Positions 34,237-42,632 of a stretch of DNA of 44,074 nt are shown here, one piece after another. Within the stretch, counting starts at the first letter, position 1; every line of letters starts with the position of its first letter. Origin of the DNA: an uncultured Chloroflexota bacterium (GTDB taxonomy: Bacteria; Chloroflexota; Dehalococcoidia; Lucifugimonadales; UBA826); NCBI GenBank assembly GCA_913045625.1, contig CAJWPE010000006.1:1-44074 (forward strand), given 5' to 3'. Below the pieces are notes generated by a model, which saw nothing but the letters and a program-made list of their open reading frames with translations, did no database searches and was not told the origin of the DNA. The position numbers and the translations under genes were made by a program.

Positions 34237-34293
34237 AAAGACACGATATAATGGTTGGGTTGTATTGCAAAAGATGATCTATAATGTGTCTTT
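34237..34293. promoter_or_regulatory. secD upstream region with two TATAAT boxes inside an inverted repeat
   Basis: AAAGACAC (34237-34244) and GTGTCTTT (34286-34293) are perfect 8-base inverted repeats. Directly inside each arm sits a TATAAT (34247-34252 and 34280-34285). Either could be the -10 for secD; neither has a convincing -35. Confidence 0.35.
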
Positions 34294-34355
34294 ATATAAA
34301 TAACATTGTAACCATTCATTTATGTGAATAATTACATTTTTACTGGGAGAAAATA

Positions 34356-36167
34356 TTGAGAAGAAATGCGAGATCTTTAATTACCATTTTTCTTGTACTA
34401 GTAGTTTGTAGCCTTATATTAATCAATCAAGAAATAAAAATCGGTAATTTTGAAAGAGGTAGCGACACAACATTAGGGTTAAGCTTAGGATTAGACCTTC
34501 AGGGTGGTAGCCATTTAGTCTACCAATCCGATCTTGTTGAAAATGGTGAAAATGTTGAGCCAACTTCTGACCAAATGGCATCATTAGTTAAAACTATTGA
34601 ACGAAGAATTAATTCATCGGGGCTAGGTGTTCCAATGATTCAGATATTAGGTAAAGATAGGCTGCTAATACAATTACCCGGCATCAAAGATCCTTCTAGA
34701 GCTAAAGTCCTAATTGGAGAAACAGCAAGATTAGAATTCAAACACAGAACCTTTGATACCACACCAATTCCTGTAACTGAAATAGAATCTAAACACATCA
34801 TAAGCATCTCGACAGATCTCCTTCGCCAAGACGGGAAACTAATTAGTCAAATAGATACTGAATCCCTGCAAAATTCTGAATTACAGAAATACGAAGCTAT
34901 TGTTGTAGATTTTTCTGATGAGGGATCTAACATTTTTAATCCCATTGGTGGGGGGATTAGGGAAGACTATATAAAATCATTACAAAGTGGAGCTGCAGGT
35001 AACCCTATGCCACCTTCACAATTATTATTAAATTTTGAAGGAAACGAAAAATTTTCAATTCCTGTCACAGGCAACCAAATTGTCAAATATGAAGATACAA
35101 ATAAATACATATTTTCTATCCCTGCCTTGCCTGACCCAGACGGAAACCCAGTTCCCATAGAATCTATAGAGCAAATTGAACAAAAACTTGGAGATTCTCC
35201 CACTGTGTCATTTGCAACTAAATCAGGAATGAATGATGAAGATATTGGATTAACAGGAGATGACCTTAACAATGCCTATCCAAATCAGCAGCAGGGAACA
35301 GGTAAACCTATAGTTAACATAGAATTTAACGATAACGGCACCAAAATTTTTGGTGATTTAACAACACAAATTTACTCTAGGCAACAAGAAACAGGAATTC
35401 AAGATAGAATTGCTATTATTCTTGATGGAGAAGAGCTTATAGCTCCTTCTGTTAAAGCTCCTATTACTGCAGGAACAGCATTTATTGATGGACCTGATTT
35501 TACTATTGAAAGGGTAAGAGATCTTGCATTACTACTTGAATCAGGTAGGTTACCAATACCCATCAAATTAATTCAAGAAAGAGATGTAGATGCAATTCTT
35601 GGTGCTGAATCTTTACAAAAAAGCGTAATAGCTGGAGCTGTCGGATTACTTTTAGTTCTTCTATTCATGACAATGTATTACAGGCTACCAGGAATCATAG
35701 CAGCTTTAGCTCTATTGATTTACGCTGTCATTGTACTTTCAATATTTAAAATCCTTCCAGTAACTTTAACCTTATCTGGAGTAGCAGCAGCAATCCTATC
35801 CATAGGCATGGCAGTTGACGCTAATATTTTAATTTTTGAACGAATGAAAGATGAACTAAGAATTGGAAGAACCTTACTGACATCTATTAATACTGGTTTC
35901 AATAGAGCTTGGCCAGCAATTAGAGATGGTAATGTTTCTACTCTTATTACTTGCGGAATTCTATATTGGTTCTCTGAACAATTAGGTGCCACTATAGTGC
36001 AAGGGTTTGCAGCGACATTAGCTATTGGTGTTTCAATAAGTATGATTTCAGCAATCTTTGTCAGTAGAACACTTATGAGATTATTGGCTCTAAGCCCCAT
36101 CTCTAAAAACATAAGTCTTTTTATTCCCTCTGGGGGTGGAGAGATATCTAAGAAATTAAAATCATAA
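34356..36167 (+). CDS. secD: Protein translocase subunit SecD
   Basis: 603-residue RND-fold membrane protein that uses the proton-motive force to complete Sec export. There is an N-terminal helix, then LGLDLQGGSHLVY (D1 motif), and a long periplasmic domain including ERRINSSGLGVPMIQ. The C-terminal five-helix bundle carries GAVGLLLVLLFMTMYYRLPG, GMAVDANILIFERMKDEL and the FNRAWPAIRDGNVSTLIT segment. The TTG start has GGGAG six bases upstream. secF follows after 11 bases. Confidence 0.96.
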   Translation: MRRNARSLITIFLVLVVCSLILINQEIKIGNFERGSDTTLGLSLGLDLQGGSHLVYQSDLVENGENVEPTSDQMASLVKTIERRINSSGLGVPMIQILGKDRLLIQLPGIKDPSRAKVLIGETARLEFKHRTFDTTPIPVTEIESKHIISISTDLLRQDGKLISQIDTESLQNSELQKYEAIVVDFSDEGSNIFNPIGGGIREDYIKSLQSGAAGNPMPPSQLLLNFEGNEKFSIPVTGNQIVKYEDTNKYIFSIPALPDPDGNPVPIESIEQIEQKLGDSPTVSFATKSGMNDEDIGLTGDDLNNAYPNQQQGTGKPIVNIEFNDNGTKIFGDLTTQIYSRQQETGIQDRIAIILDGEELIAPSVKAPITAGTAFIDGPDFTIERVRDLALLLESGRLPIPIKLIQERDVDAILGAESLQKSVIAGAVGLLLVLLFMTMYYRLPGIIAALALLIYAVIVLSIFKILPVTLTLSGVAAAILSIGMAVDANILIFERMKDELRIGRTLLTSINTGFNRAWPAIRDGNVSTLITCGILYWFSEQLGATIVQGFAATLAIGVSISMISAIFVSRTLMRLLALSPISKNISLFIPSGGGEISKKLKS

Positions 36168-36178
36168 GAGGGTAAAAA

Positions 36179-37078
36179 ATGAAATTCGCAGAAAGAAGAA
36201 TATATTTTTTTATAATTTCATTTCTAGTCATAGCTCCTGGAATATTTTTCTTAATTAGCAGTGGTGGGCTAAATACAGGTATTGATTTTAAGGGAGGGTC
36301 AAGCATGACTATATCTTTCCCTGAAGAAATTTCAGTCTCCCAAACCCAAATCAGAACCTCATTAATAGATATTGGGTATTCTGACTCGACAATTCAAAAC
36401 TTAGGCAACAATAGTTTTTTCTTAAGAACTACTGAATTAAATGACGATGAAAAATCAATCATTGAAAATGGCTTGATTACCAATTTTTCACCAGCCTCAT
36501 CTTCTATTATCACTAGCTATGATTTAGTTTCTCCAGTAGTGGCAAACGAAACTGTCATAGCAGCTGGATGGGCAGTCCTCGCAGCTGTAATCGGAATTTT
36601 TATATACATTTGGTGGGCTTTCAGAAATATCCCCAACCCATTCAGGTATGGAATAGCGGCAATCATTGCATTAATTCATGATGCAATAATTGTAATAGGC
36701 TCATTCGCCATTCTAGGTGAATTATTGGGAATAGAAATAAGTACCATGTTTTTAGTCGCTCTTCTAACAATTATTGGATATAGCGTAAATGACACCATAG
36801 TGGTGTTTGATAAAATCAGAGAAAATGTACTTATCTATACAAACAGACAATTTACTGAGGTTGTAAATTTAAGTATTTCTGAAACTTTAGGGCGATCACT
36901 TAATACCAGTTTTACATTACTATTGACTCTATTAGCGCTATTCTTATTTGGCGGAGCAACAATTAGAGAATTTTTATATGTCTTAATAATTGGAGTAATT
37001 GCTGGAACATACAGTTCAATCGCAATTGCTAGTCAAATTCTAGTTGTTTGGGATCAAAAGAAAATAGGCTCATTCTAG
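36179..37078 (+). CDS. secF: Protein translocase subunit SecF
   Basis: 299-residue partner of SecD. It shows GIDFKGGSSMTI after the first helix, then six helices with YIWWAFRNIPNPFRYGIAAIIALIHD, IGYSVNDTIVVFDKIRENV and SETLGRSLNTSFTLLLTLLALFLFGG, all family motifs. The stop overlaps the convergent dehydrogenase gene by four bases. Confidence 0.96.
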   Translation: MKFAERRIYFFIISFLVIAPGIFFLISSGGLNTGIDFKGGSSMTISFPEEISVSQTQIRTSLIDIGYSDSTIQNLGNNSFFLRTTELNDDEKSIIENGLITNFSPASSSIITSYDLVSPVVANETVIAAGWAVLAAVIGIFIYIWWAFRNIPNPFRYGIAAIIALIHDAIIVIGSFAILGELLGIEISTMFLVALLTIIGYSVNDTIVVFDKIRENVLIYTNRQFTEVVNLSISETLGRSLNTSFTLLLTLLALFLFGGATIREFLYVLIIGVIAGTYSSIAIASQILVVWDQKKIGSF

Positions 37079-38109
37079 TCAGGAATAATCACCGCTCTAC
37101 CAACAATTTCTTTATTTTTGACTGCACTATATGCTTCTGAAATTTCAGAAAACCCATATTGTTTCCCTACAATGGGCGTCACCTGTTTCTCATCAACAAG
37201 ATTAATGGCATCTCTAATACCATTGGTTCCAACTCCAGAAGATCCAAAAATTTGTGCATCCCTAAAAATAATTTCAGCTAAATTAAAATTCACAGGTTTC
37301 CCAACAACTTCTCCAGTCACAATCATTTTTCCTCTATTAGATAATGATTCTAAACTATTTAAAAAAACTTGAGAGCCTACAGGATTAAAAACCATTTTAG
37401 CACCTTGATCTTCTGTCAAAGCAAAAACTAACTCTGGAATATTTAAAAAATCATCTATCAAAAAAACTTGCCCTACTGATAATTTTTCTAACTTGTCCAA
37501 TTTATTTGGAGATGAAGTAAATGAAATTACATTAGCGCCCTTAGATAAAGCTATTTGTGCTGCATGAATACCTAAACCTCCACCCACTCCAAATATAACA
37601 ACTGTATCTCCTATTCGAAACGAATCTCCTAAGTTTAACGCTTCATTAGCCACACCAATAGGACAAGCATATAAACATGCATCAATTAAATTATGTGATT
37701 CAGGAATCACAGAAACATGTTGAGGAGCCAATTTAATCAATTCAGAAAATCCACCATCTATTCCGTGACCAAATCCTTGAGCATTCTGACATCTATAATC
37801 TCTGTTTGTCATACACATTTCACAATAACCACAAAATGCATTTAAAGATGTCACAATATTTTGACCAATCTCCAAATGTTCTATGTCTGAACCTATTTCA
37901 ACAATTGTTCCAGAAATTTCATGGCCAAGAATCACATTTTCTTTCACTCCACGAGTTAAAGTCCCATTCATTACAGCTATATCGTGATAACACAATCCTA
38001 CTGCTGCGACACGCACTAATATCTGATTTGATGAAATTACTGGATCATCAACAGATTCAACCAATAATAATGGCTCATTACCTGGATTTTTTAATGTCAA
38101 TACTTTCAT
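37075..38109 (-). CDS. Zinc-dependent medium-chain alcohol dehydrogenase
   Basis: 344-residue MDR-family oxidoreductase. Catalytic zinc ligands are Cys40 (GLCYHD) and His63-Glu64 (GHEISG); a structural zinc site has Cys93, 96, 99 and 107 (FCGYCEMCMTNRDYRC). The cofactor motif is GVGGGLGIHAAQ. The substrate is undetermined; it may be a primary or secondary alcohol. It overlaps the upstream DUF1932 gene by four bases (ATGA type), so they are one operon, perhaps for catabolism of a hydroxy compound. Confidence 0.93.
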   Translation of the reverse strand: MKVLTLKNPGNEPLLLVESVDDPVISSNQILVRVAAVGLCYHDIAVMNGTLTRGVKENVILGHEISGTIVEIGSDIEHLEIGQNIVTSLNAFCGYCEMCMTNRDYRCQNAQGFGHGIDGGFSELIKLAPQHVSVIPESHNLIDACLYACPIGVANEALNLGDSFRIGDTVVIFGVGGGLGIHAAQIALSKGANVISFTSSPNKLDKLEKLSVGQVFLIDDFLNIPELVFALTEDQGAKMVFNPVGSQVFLNSLESLSNRGKMIVTGEVVGKPVNFNLAEIIFRDAQIFGSSGVGTNGIRDAINLVDEKQVTPIVGKQYGFSEISEAYSAVKNKEIVGRAVIIPD

Positions 38110-38978
38110 AAATTTTTAGATATCATTTTAATAGTTTGAAATGATGTACGATCTGGATCAATTGTTTCTGGAGTCTCATCACCGAATTGAGATTCATTTA
38201 AAAGAGTATAAATTTTTTCAGCGCCTTTGTGGAAATCAGAGGTCATGCCAAAATCCTCAAAAGTAGCTGCAATCTCTTGCATTTCACCAATCCATCTATG
38301 AGCATTAGCAGGAAGTCTTCTAATTGATTTTTCCATAGAATTCAACACATTACTTTGACTACTTGAAAATTCTTCTACCAACTCATCTAATAACCCCATC
38401 TTTTCTGCCAAAATTAATAATGCGACTTGTAAAGTGTTTGTTCCTTTAGTCAAGGCTGCGTAACACATTTTAATGCCTGAGGCTTGGCCAATTTCATTTC
38501 CAATCAACTTCACCTGAATTCCTTTACCATCTAACATTAACACTGAATCACCAAATGGACCTGAAACATAAAATCTAGGAACATCTCCGTTAGCTGGGGA
38601 ATTTCCTATAATTCCTCCATCAACATACTTACCTCCAACTTTAGTAATAATTTCAGATATATTTTTAGAATTTTCAGGAGAAATAGCATTACAATCTACA
38701 AAAATTAAATTGCTATTAGTAGATTCAATAGATTTAGATACTTGAATTGCGAATTGTTTTGCATTTGATGGCACCATAATCGACAAAAGCAAATCTGCTT
38801 CAACTACCATCTCGTCAAAAGTTTCAACAACTCTAAATCCACCCTGAGATGCTAAAAGTTTTGTTCTTTCACTTCGTCCATCTAAACATGTAATCACGTC
38901 TATGCCATGATTCTTCAATTCAAGTCCCACAGAATGTCCCATATCTCCAGGACTCATAATAGCTACAGTATTAATCAC
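38106..38978 (-). CDS. NAD-binding beta-hydroxyacid dehydrogenase-like, DUF1932 C-terminus
   Basis: 290 residues. The N-terminal Rossmann domain begins TVAIMSPGDMGHSVGLELKNHG and continues with VDCNAISPENSKNI and DGGIIGNSPANGDVPRFYVSG, the pattern of 3-hydroxyisobutyrate / 6-phosphogluconate dehydrogenases. GIKMCYAALTKGTNTLQVALLILAEKMGL marks the catalytic-lysine helix and the DUF1932 domain. Start is GTG with GAGGTGA. A 9-bp palindrome lies 26 bases upstream. The substrate is unknown. Confidence 0.88.
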   Translation of the reverse strand: MINTVAIMSPGDMGHSVGLELKNHGIDVITCLDGRSERTKLLASQGGFRVVETFDEMVVEADLLLSIMVPSNAKQFAIQVSKSIESTNSNLIFVDCNAISPENSKNISEIITKVGGKYVDGGIIGNSPANGDVPRFYVSGPFGDSVLMLDGKGIQVKLIGNEIGQASGIKMCYAALTKGTNTLQVALLILAEKMGLLDELVEEFSSSQSNVLNSMEKSIRRLPANAHRWIGEMQEIAATFEDFGMTSDFHKGAEKIYTLLNESQFGDETPETIDPDRTSFQTIKMISKNL

Positions 38979-39003
38979 TCATCACCTCAAATAACTTTAT
39001 CAA

Positions 39004-39030
39004 TCAGTTTAATATGTCATGTTAAACTGA
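39004..39030. promoter_or_regulatory. 9-bp palindrome in divergent region, candidate operator
   Basis: TCAGTTTAA and TTAAACTGA are perfect inverted repeats separated by nine bases. The site lies between the dehydrogenase operon and xth. Its size fits a dimeric regulator; it has no T-tract, so it is unlikely to be a terminator. Confidence 0.45.
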
Positions 39031-39124
39031 GATTAAAGTCAAATCTAGAGGGAATTATGGAAATAGAAACATATTTTCGAAATCTGGAGATTCATTAAAT
39101 CAATTCTCATAAAAGGTGGGATGT

Positions 39125-39880
39125 ATGAAATTAGTATCGTGGAACGTAAATGGTATTAGAGCATGCCTGAAAAAAGATTTCATGACTTTTTTTGATCATA
39201 TTGATGCTGACTTATTTTGTATTCAAGAAACAAAAGCTCATTCGTCTCAAGTCGAAATCATTACTCCAAATCATCTTCAATTCTGGAATAGTGCAGAAAA
39301 AAAAGGATATTCAGGTACTTTAATTTTAGCTAAAAATCAGCCAATCAATTCCATAAATGGACTAGGAATAGAAAAACATGATACTGAAGGAAGGGTAATC
39401 ACTCTAGAATACGAAACTTTTTATTTAGTTACAGTCTACACACCTAATTCCAAAAGAGATCTTTCTAGGCTAGGGTATAGAGAAAACGAATGGGATATTG
39501 ATTTTCTTACTTATGTCAAAGAATTAGAAAAAATAAAACCGGTGATTTTTTGCGGTGACTTAAATGTAGCTCATAAGGAAATTGATTTAAAAAACCCTAA
39601 ATCTAATGAAAGAAATGCAGGTTTTACTAACGAAGAAAGAACAGGCTTTGACAATATAGTTTCAAGTAAATTTATAGACACTTTTAGAAAATTTAATCAA
39701 GAAGGTGACAATTACACTTGGTGGAGCTATATGAGAGGATCAAGGGCTAGGAATATAGGATGGAGAATAGACTATTTTTGTATATCTAGCTTATTGGAAA
39801 ACAAGTTAATATCAGCTGATATCCATGAAAATATTTTGGGATCAGACCATTGTCCGGTAAGCATTGAAATAGATATTTAA
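39125..39880 (+). CDS. xth: Exodeoxyribonuclease III / AP endonuclease
   Basis: 251-residue EEP-fold base-excision-repair nuclease. MKLVSWNVNGIRACLKKDF is the classic start, followed by FCIQETKAHSSQV (catalytic Glu), YTPNSKRDLSRLGYRE, FCGDLNVAHKEIDL, NYTWWSYMRGSRARNIGWRIDYFCIS and the final GSDHCPVSIEI. I choose the ATG with AGGTGGG five bases upstream rather than an earlier GTG. A 13-codon frame with its own ribosome site precedes it. Confidence 0.95.
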   Translation: MKLVSWNVNGIRACLKKDFMTFFDHIDADLFCIQETKAHSSQVEIITPNHLQFWNSAEKKGYSGTLILAKNQPINSINGLGIEKHDTEGRVITLEYETFYLVTVYTPNSKRDLSRLGYRENEWDIDFLTYVKELEKIKPVIFCGDLNVAHKEIDLKNPKSNERNAGFTNEERTGFDNIVSSKFIDTFRKFNQEGDNYTWWSYMRGSRARNIGWRIDYFCISSLLENKLISADIHENILGSDHCPVSIEIDI

Positions 39881-39932
39881 TAGTAAATCATTTTGAATTA
39901 CTTATCTAAAAAATCATAAACACTTTAATTTC

Positions 39933-40640
39933 ATGAAAATAAATTTCGATAATATTAAAAAACCAAACAGTGGAGGTATACGAGCTGCCGTTTTAGGAAT
40001 AAATGATGGCTTGGTATCTAATTTCTGTTTAGTTATGGGAGTTTCCGGTGGAATTTCTGATCCTATTAACACAAATATTATAGTGTTAGCTGGATATGCT
40101 GCATTAATAGCCGGATCGTTATCAATGGCTGCAGGAGAATATATATCAGTAAAATCAGAAAAAGAAATTAACGAGAAAAAAATCGTTGGTAAAAAGAGCC
40201 AGATATTAAACAATCCTTCTACTGAGGAAGAAAAGTTAATTCTAATATACATAGATAAGGGGTTTTCAACTGATGAGGCAAAAAAAATTGCTGGAAAAAT
40301 CATCTCAAACCCCAATATAGCCTTACAAGCAATTTCAATGGAACATTTAGGATTAAACCCAAATGATTTAGGGTCTCCATGGATTGCTGCATTTAGTAGT
40401 TTAATTGCATTTGCAGTTGGAGCATCAATTCCATTAATTCCTTTTTTATTTTTGGATCTAGTCCAAGCTAATGTATTAACATGTATTTTAAGTGGAATAG
40501 CTTTAATGAGTGTTGGGGGGTTAATTTCAAAATCTAGCGGTAAAAATATATTGTGGGGTGCTGTAAGAATGTTACTAATAGGATCATTTGCAGCATCAAT
40601 CACTTTTATAATGGGATTTTTAATTGGAATATCAATTTAA
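39933..40640 (+). CDS. VIT1/CCC1-family membrane transporter
   Basis: 235-residue integral membrane protein of the vacuolar iron transporter family. It opens with RAAVLGINDGLVSNFCLVMGVSGG, then LIAGSLSMAAGEYISVKSEKE, a cytoplasmic helical hairpin (about 85-140), and three C-terminal helices. Eukaryotic relatives move Fe2+ or Mn2+; bacterial ones are suspected metal transporters. No ribosome site is visible. It follows xth by 52 bases. Confidence 0.9.
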   Translation: MKINFDNIKKPNSGGIRAAVLGINDGLVSNFCLVMGVSGGISDPINTNIIVLAGYAALIAGSLSMAAGEYISVKSEKEINEKKIVGKKSQILNNPSTEEEKLILIYIDKGFSTDEAKKIAGKIISNPNIALQAISMEHLGLNPNDLGSPWIAAFSSLIAFAVGASIPLIPFLFLDLVQANVLTCILSGIALMSVGGLISKSSGKNILWGAVRMLLIGSFAASITFIMGFLIGISI

Positions 40641-40649
40641 GGAGAAAAT

Positions 40650-41789
40650 ATGAACCAAGAACACTGGAACAACATTTATGAAATGGTGTCTGCAAAACCA
40701 ATTATCAATGCGATCGGTAGTGTAACTATGTTAGGTGGATCAACACCTATTCCTGAAGTTAAGAGAGCTATGGATTTAGCTGACAGTTCATATGTCCCTC
40801 TAGTCGAGTTAGAAGAAAAAGCTGGGAAATTTCTTGCTGAATTTATCGGAGTTCCAGCTGCATACATTACATCTGGAGCTGGATCAGCTCTAACATTGGC
40901 TGCAGCAGCAATTATGGCCGGAGATGACGATCAATTAATTGAACAATTACCCAATACGCATGGCATGAAAAATGAAATTTTAATCCAAAAAAAACATAGA
41001 TATTGGTACGATAGATGTCTAGAGGCCTCTGGTGCCAAGTTGATTATGTTTGGATCTGAACAAAAGACTACTGAAAAAGATTTAGAAGAAGCAATTGGAC
41101 CTCAAACAGCCGGAGTACATTTTACTATGTATGAACAAAATCCTGACCCCGACGCACTATCTTTAGAAAAAACTATTGAAATAGCACATTCGCATAAATT
41201 ACCTGTATTAGTAGATGCTGCAGGACAAATATACCCCTTAGAAAATTTTGGGAAATACGTAAAAATGGGAGCAGATTTTCAATGTATTGCAGCAAAATAT
41301 TTAGGCGCATCACAATCAAGCGGATTAGCTTTGGGTACAGAAGAAATGATACGTAAAATTTCCAAACAATCCTTTGTGGGATACGAAGGAAGGCGAATCA
41401 GAGGAATTGGTAGGCCACATAAAGTTGATCGTCAAGAAATGATGGGAGTAGTAGCAGCTGTTCAAAACTGGTTAACAATAAACCACGAAACTAGATTAAG
41501 TAACATAGAAAAACAATCTATGACACTAATTAACATTTTATCAAGTTGTCCATATATCGAAGCATCTCTAATAGAAAACATTATAGGCCATCAACCTTTT
41601 GGAGTTAAAATAAAAATCATAAATCATAAATTCACAGTTCACGATATAGTTAACAAACTTAAAAACGGTACCCCATCTATTTGGACAAGAGTTGTTGGTG
41701 AAAATAATTTTATAGAAATTCACATGTTTGGTTTAAAAACTGATGAAGAAAAAATTGTTGGTGAAAAAATTCTAGAAATATTTGAGTAA
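40650..41789 (+). CDS. SelA-fold PLP-dependent enzyme
   Basis: 379-residue pyridoxal-phosphate enzyme of the SelA / D-glucosaminate-6-phosphate ammonia-lyase (DgaE-like) family. ITSGAGSALTLAAAAIMAG forms the cofactor phosphate pocket, VLVDAAGQIYPLENF has the PLP aspartate, and CIAAKYLGASQSSG carries the Schiff-base lysine. No selenocysteine gene is nearby and family members commonly lack that role, so a lyase or racemase is more likely. AAGGAGA precedes the ATG nine bases after the VIT1 gene. Confidence 0.86.
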   Translation: MNQEHWNNIYEMVSAKPIINAIGSVTMLGGSTPIPEVKRAMDLADSSYVPLVELEEKAGKFLAEFIGVPAAYITSGAGSALTLAAAAIMAGDDDQLIEQLPNTHGMKNEILIQKKHRYWYDRCLEASGAKLIMFGSEQKTTEKDLEEAIGPQTAGVHFTMYEQNPDPDALSLEKTIEIAHSHKLPVLVDAAGQIYPLENFGKYVKMGADFQCIAAKYLGASQSSGLALGTEEMIRKISKQSFVGYEGRRIRGIGRPHKVDRQEMMGVVAAVQNWLTINHETRLSNIEKQSMTLINILSSCPYIEASLIENIIGHQPFGVKIKIINHKFTVHDIVNKLKNGTPSIWTRVVGENNFIEIHMFGLKTDEEKIVGEKILEIFE

Positions 41790-41809
41790 CAGTGAATATA
41801 TGCTAAAAT
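41782..41809 (+). promoter_or_regulatory. Promoter for rplY
   Basis: TTGAGT (41782-41787) and TGCTAAAAT, an extended -10 ending at 41809, are 16 bases apart. The -35 overlaps the stop of the PLP-enzyme gene. Transcription would begin near 41816, giving about 30 bases before the chosen rplY ATG. Confidence 0.5.
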
Positions 41810-41846
41810 TTCCCTCTTGAACAATTTTAAAATTTATGGTGAAAAA

Positions 41847-42491
41847 ATGGATGGGTTGCAAATTACATTAGAAAAAAGAGAGGTCATTGGGAAAAAAGTT
41901 TCCAACCTTCGAAAAAACGGTCTAATCCCCGTTCATTTATATGGATCTGAAGTAGACTCAATCTCTTTACAATGCGAGAGTCTTGTTTTAAACAAAATTG
42001 TGTTACAAGCTGGAACTAATATTCCAATCAATGTCTCGATTGACGGTACTGAAGACCAAGTTTGCTTCGTTCGAGAAGTACAATACCACCCTGTGAAAGA
42101 TCAAATTATCCATGTTGATTTTATGAGTGTAAATATATCCAAACCTGTCAGAGCTAGAGTTCCAGTTAGAATTGAAGGAACATCACCTGCTGTCAGAACT
42201 ATGGGCGGAACTTTACTACAACCACTTGAATCAGTAACTGTTGCAGGTCTACCATTGGAAATTCCAGGATATCTAAGTATGGCTGCAGAATTATTAGTAG
42301 ATTTTGAAACAAATCTATATGTTAGAGACTTAGAAATTCCTGATGGAATTGAAATCATCAATAACGAATCCGAGATGCTAGCAAGTGTTGTAGCTCCAAG
42401 AGTTGAACGTGAACGAGGAACTCAATCTGAAGAATCTGAAGAATCTGGAGAATCTGGAGAATCTGGAGAATCAGAAGAATCAGAAGAATAA
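41847..42491 (+). CDS. rplY: 50S ribosomal protein L25 (Ctc form)
   Basis: 214-residue long-form L25 that binds 5S rRNA. It shows ITLEKREVIGKKVSNLRKNGLIPVHLYG at the N-terminus and FVREVQYHPVKDQIIHVDFMSV, then a TL5/Ctc C-terminal beta domain. The last 21 residues are a serine/glutamate/glycine acidic tail encoded by a nine-base tandem repeat. I choose the ATG with GGTGA upstream; an in-frame TTG at 41817 would lie at the predicted transcript start. Confidence 0.93.
   Translation: MDGLQITLEKREVIGKKVSNLRKNGLIPVHLYGSEVDSISLQCESLVLNKIVLQAGTNIPINVSIDGTEDQVCFVREVQYHPVKDQIIHVDFMSVNISKPVRARVPVRIEGTSPAVRTMGGTLLQPLESVTVAGLPLEIPGYLSMAAELLVDFETNLYVRDLEIPDGIEIINNESEMLASVVAPRVERERGTQSEESEESGESGESGESEESEE
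42429..42491 (+). repeat. Nine-base tandem repeats encoding acidic L25 tail
   Basis: Seven nine-base units of the form G(A/G)AGAATC(T/A), the last ending in the stop codon, encode SEE/SGE tripeptides. They are nearly identical, so copy number could vary by slippage without shifting the frame. Confidence 0.85.
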
Positions 42492-42632
42492 TTTTATAAA
42501 AATTCAGAGTACGTTATTCAAGTTGATACAAAATTGATTATCACAAATTAATTTTGCTCCCTGAAAATGGAGATATGAAATTAGTGGATTTTTGAGTTAA
42601 CATTCTAATGAAACGAAAAATTATTGTACTAA

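Noticed and set aside
39914-40603. 229-codon minus-strand open frame
   Set aside because: It lies wholly opposite the VIT1-family gene, whose product has clear family motifs; the antisense frame has no recognisable domain and arises from codon bias of a hydrophobic protein.
42492-42632. Intergenic space between rplY and the DUF362 gene
   Set aside because: Checked on both strands for a small gene, tRNA or strong hairpin; only very short frames and weak 4-5 bp stems are present.
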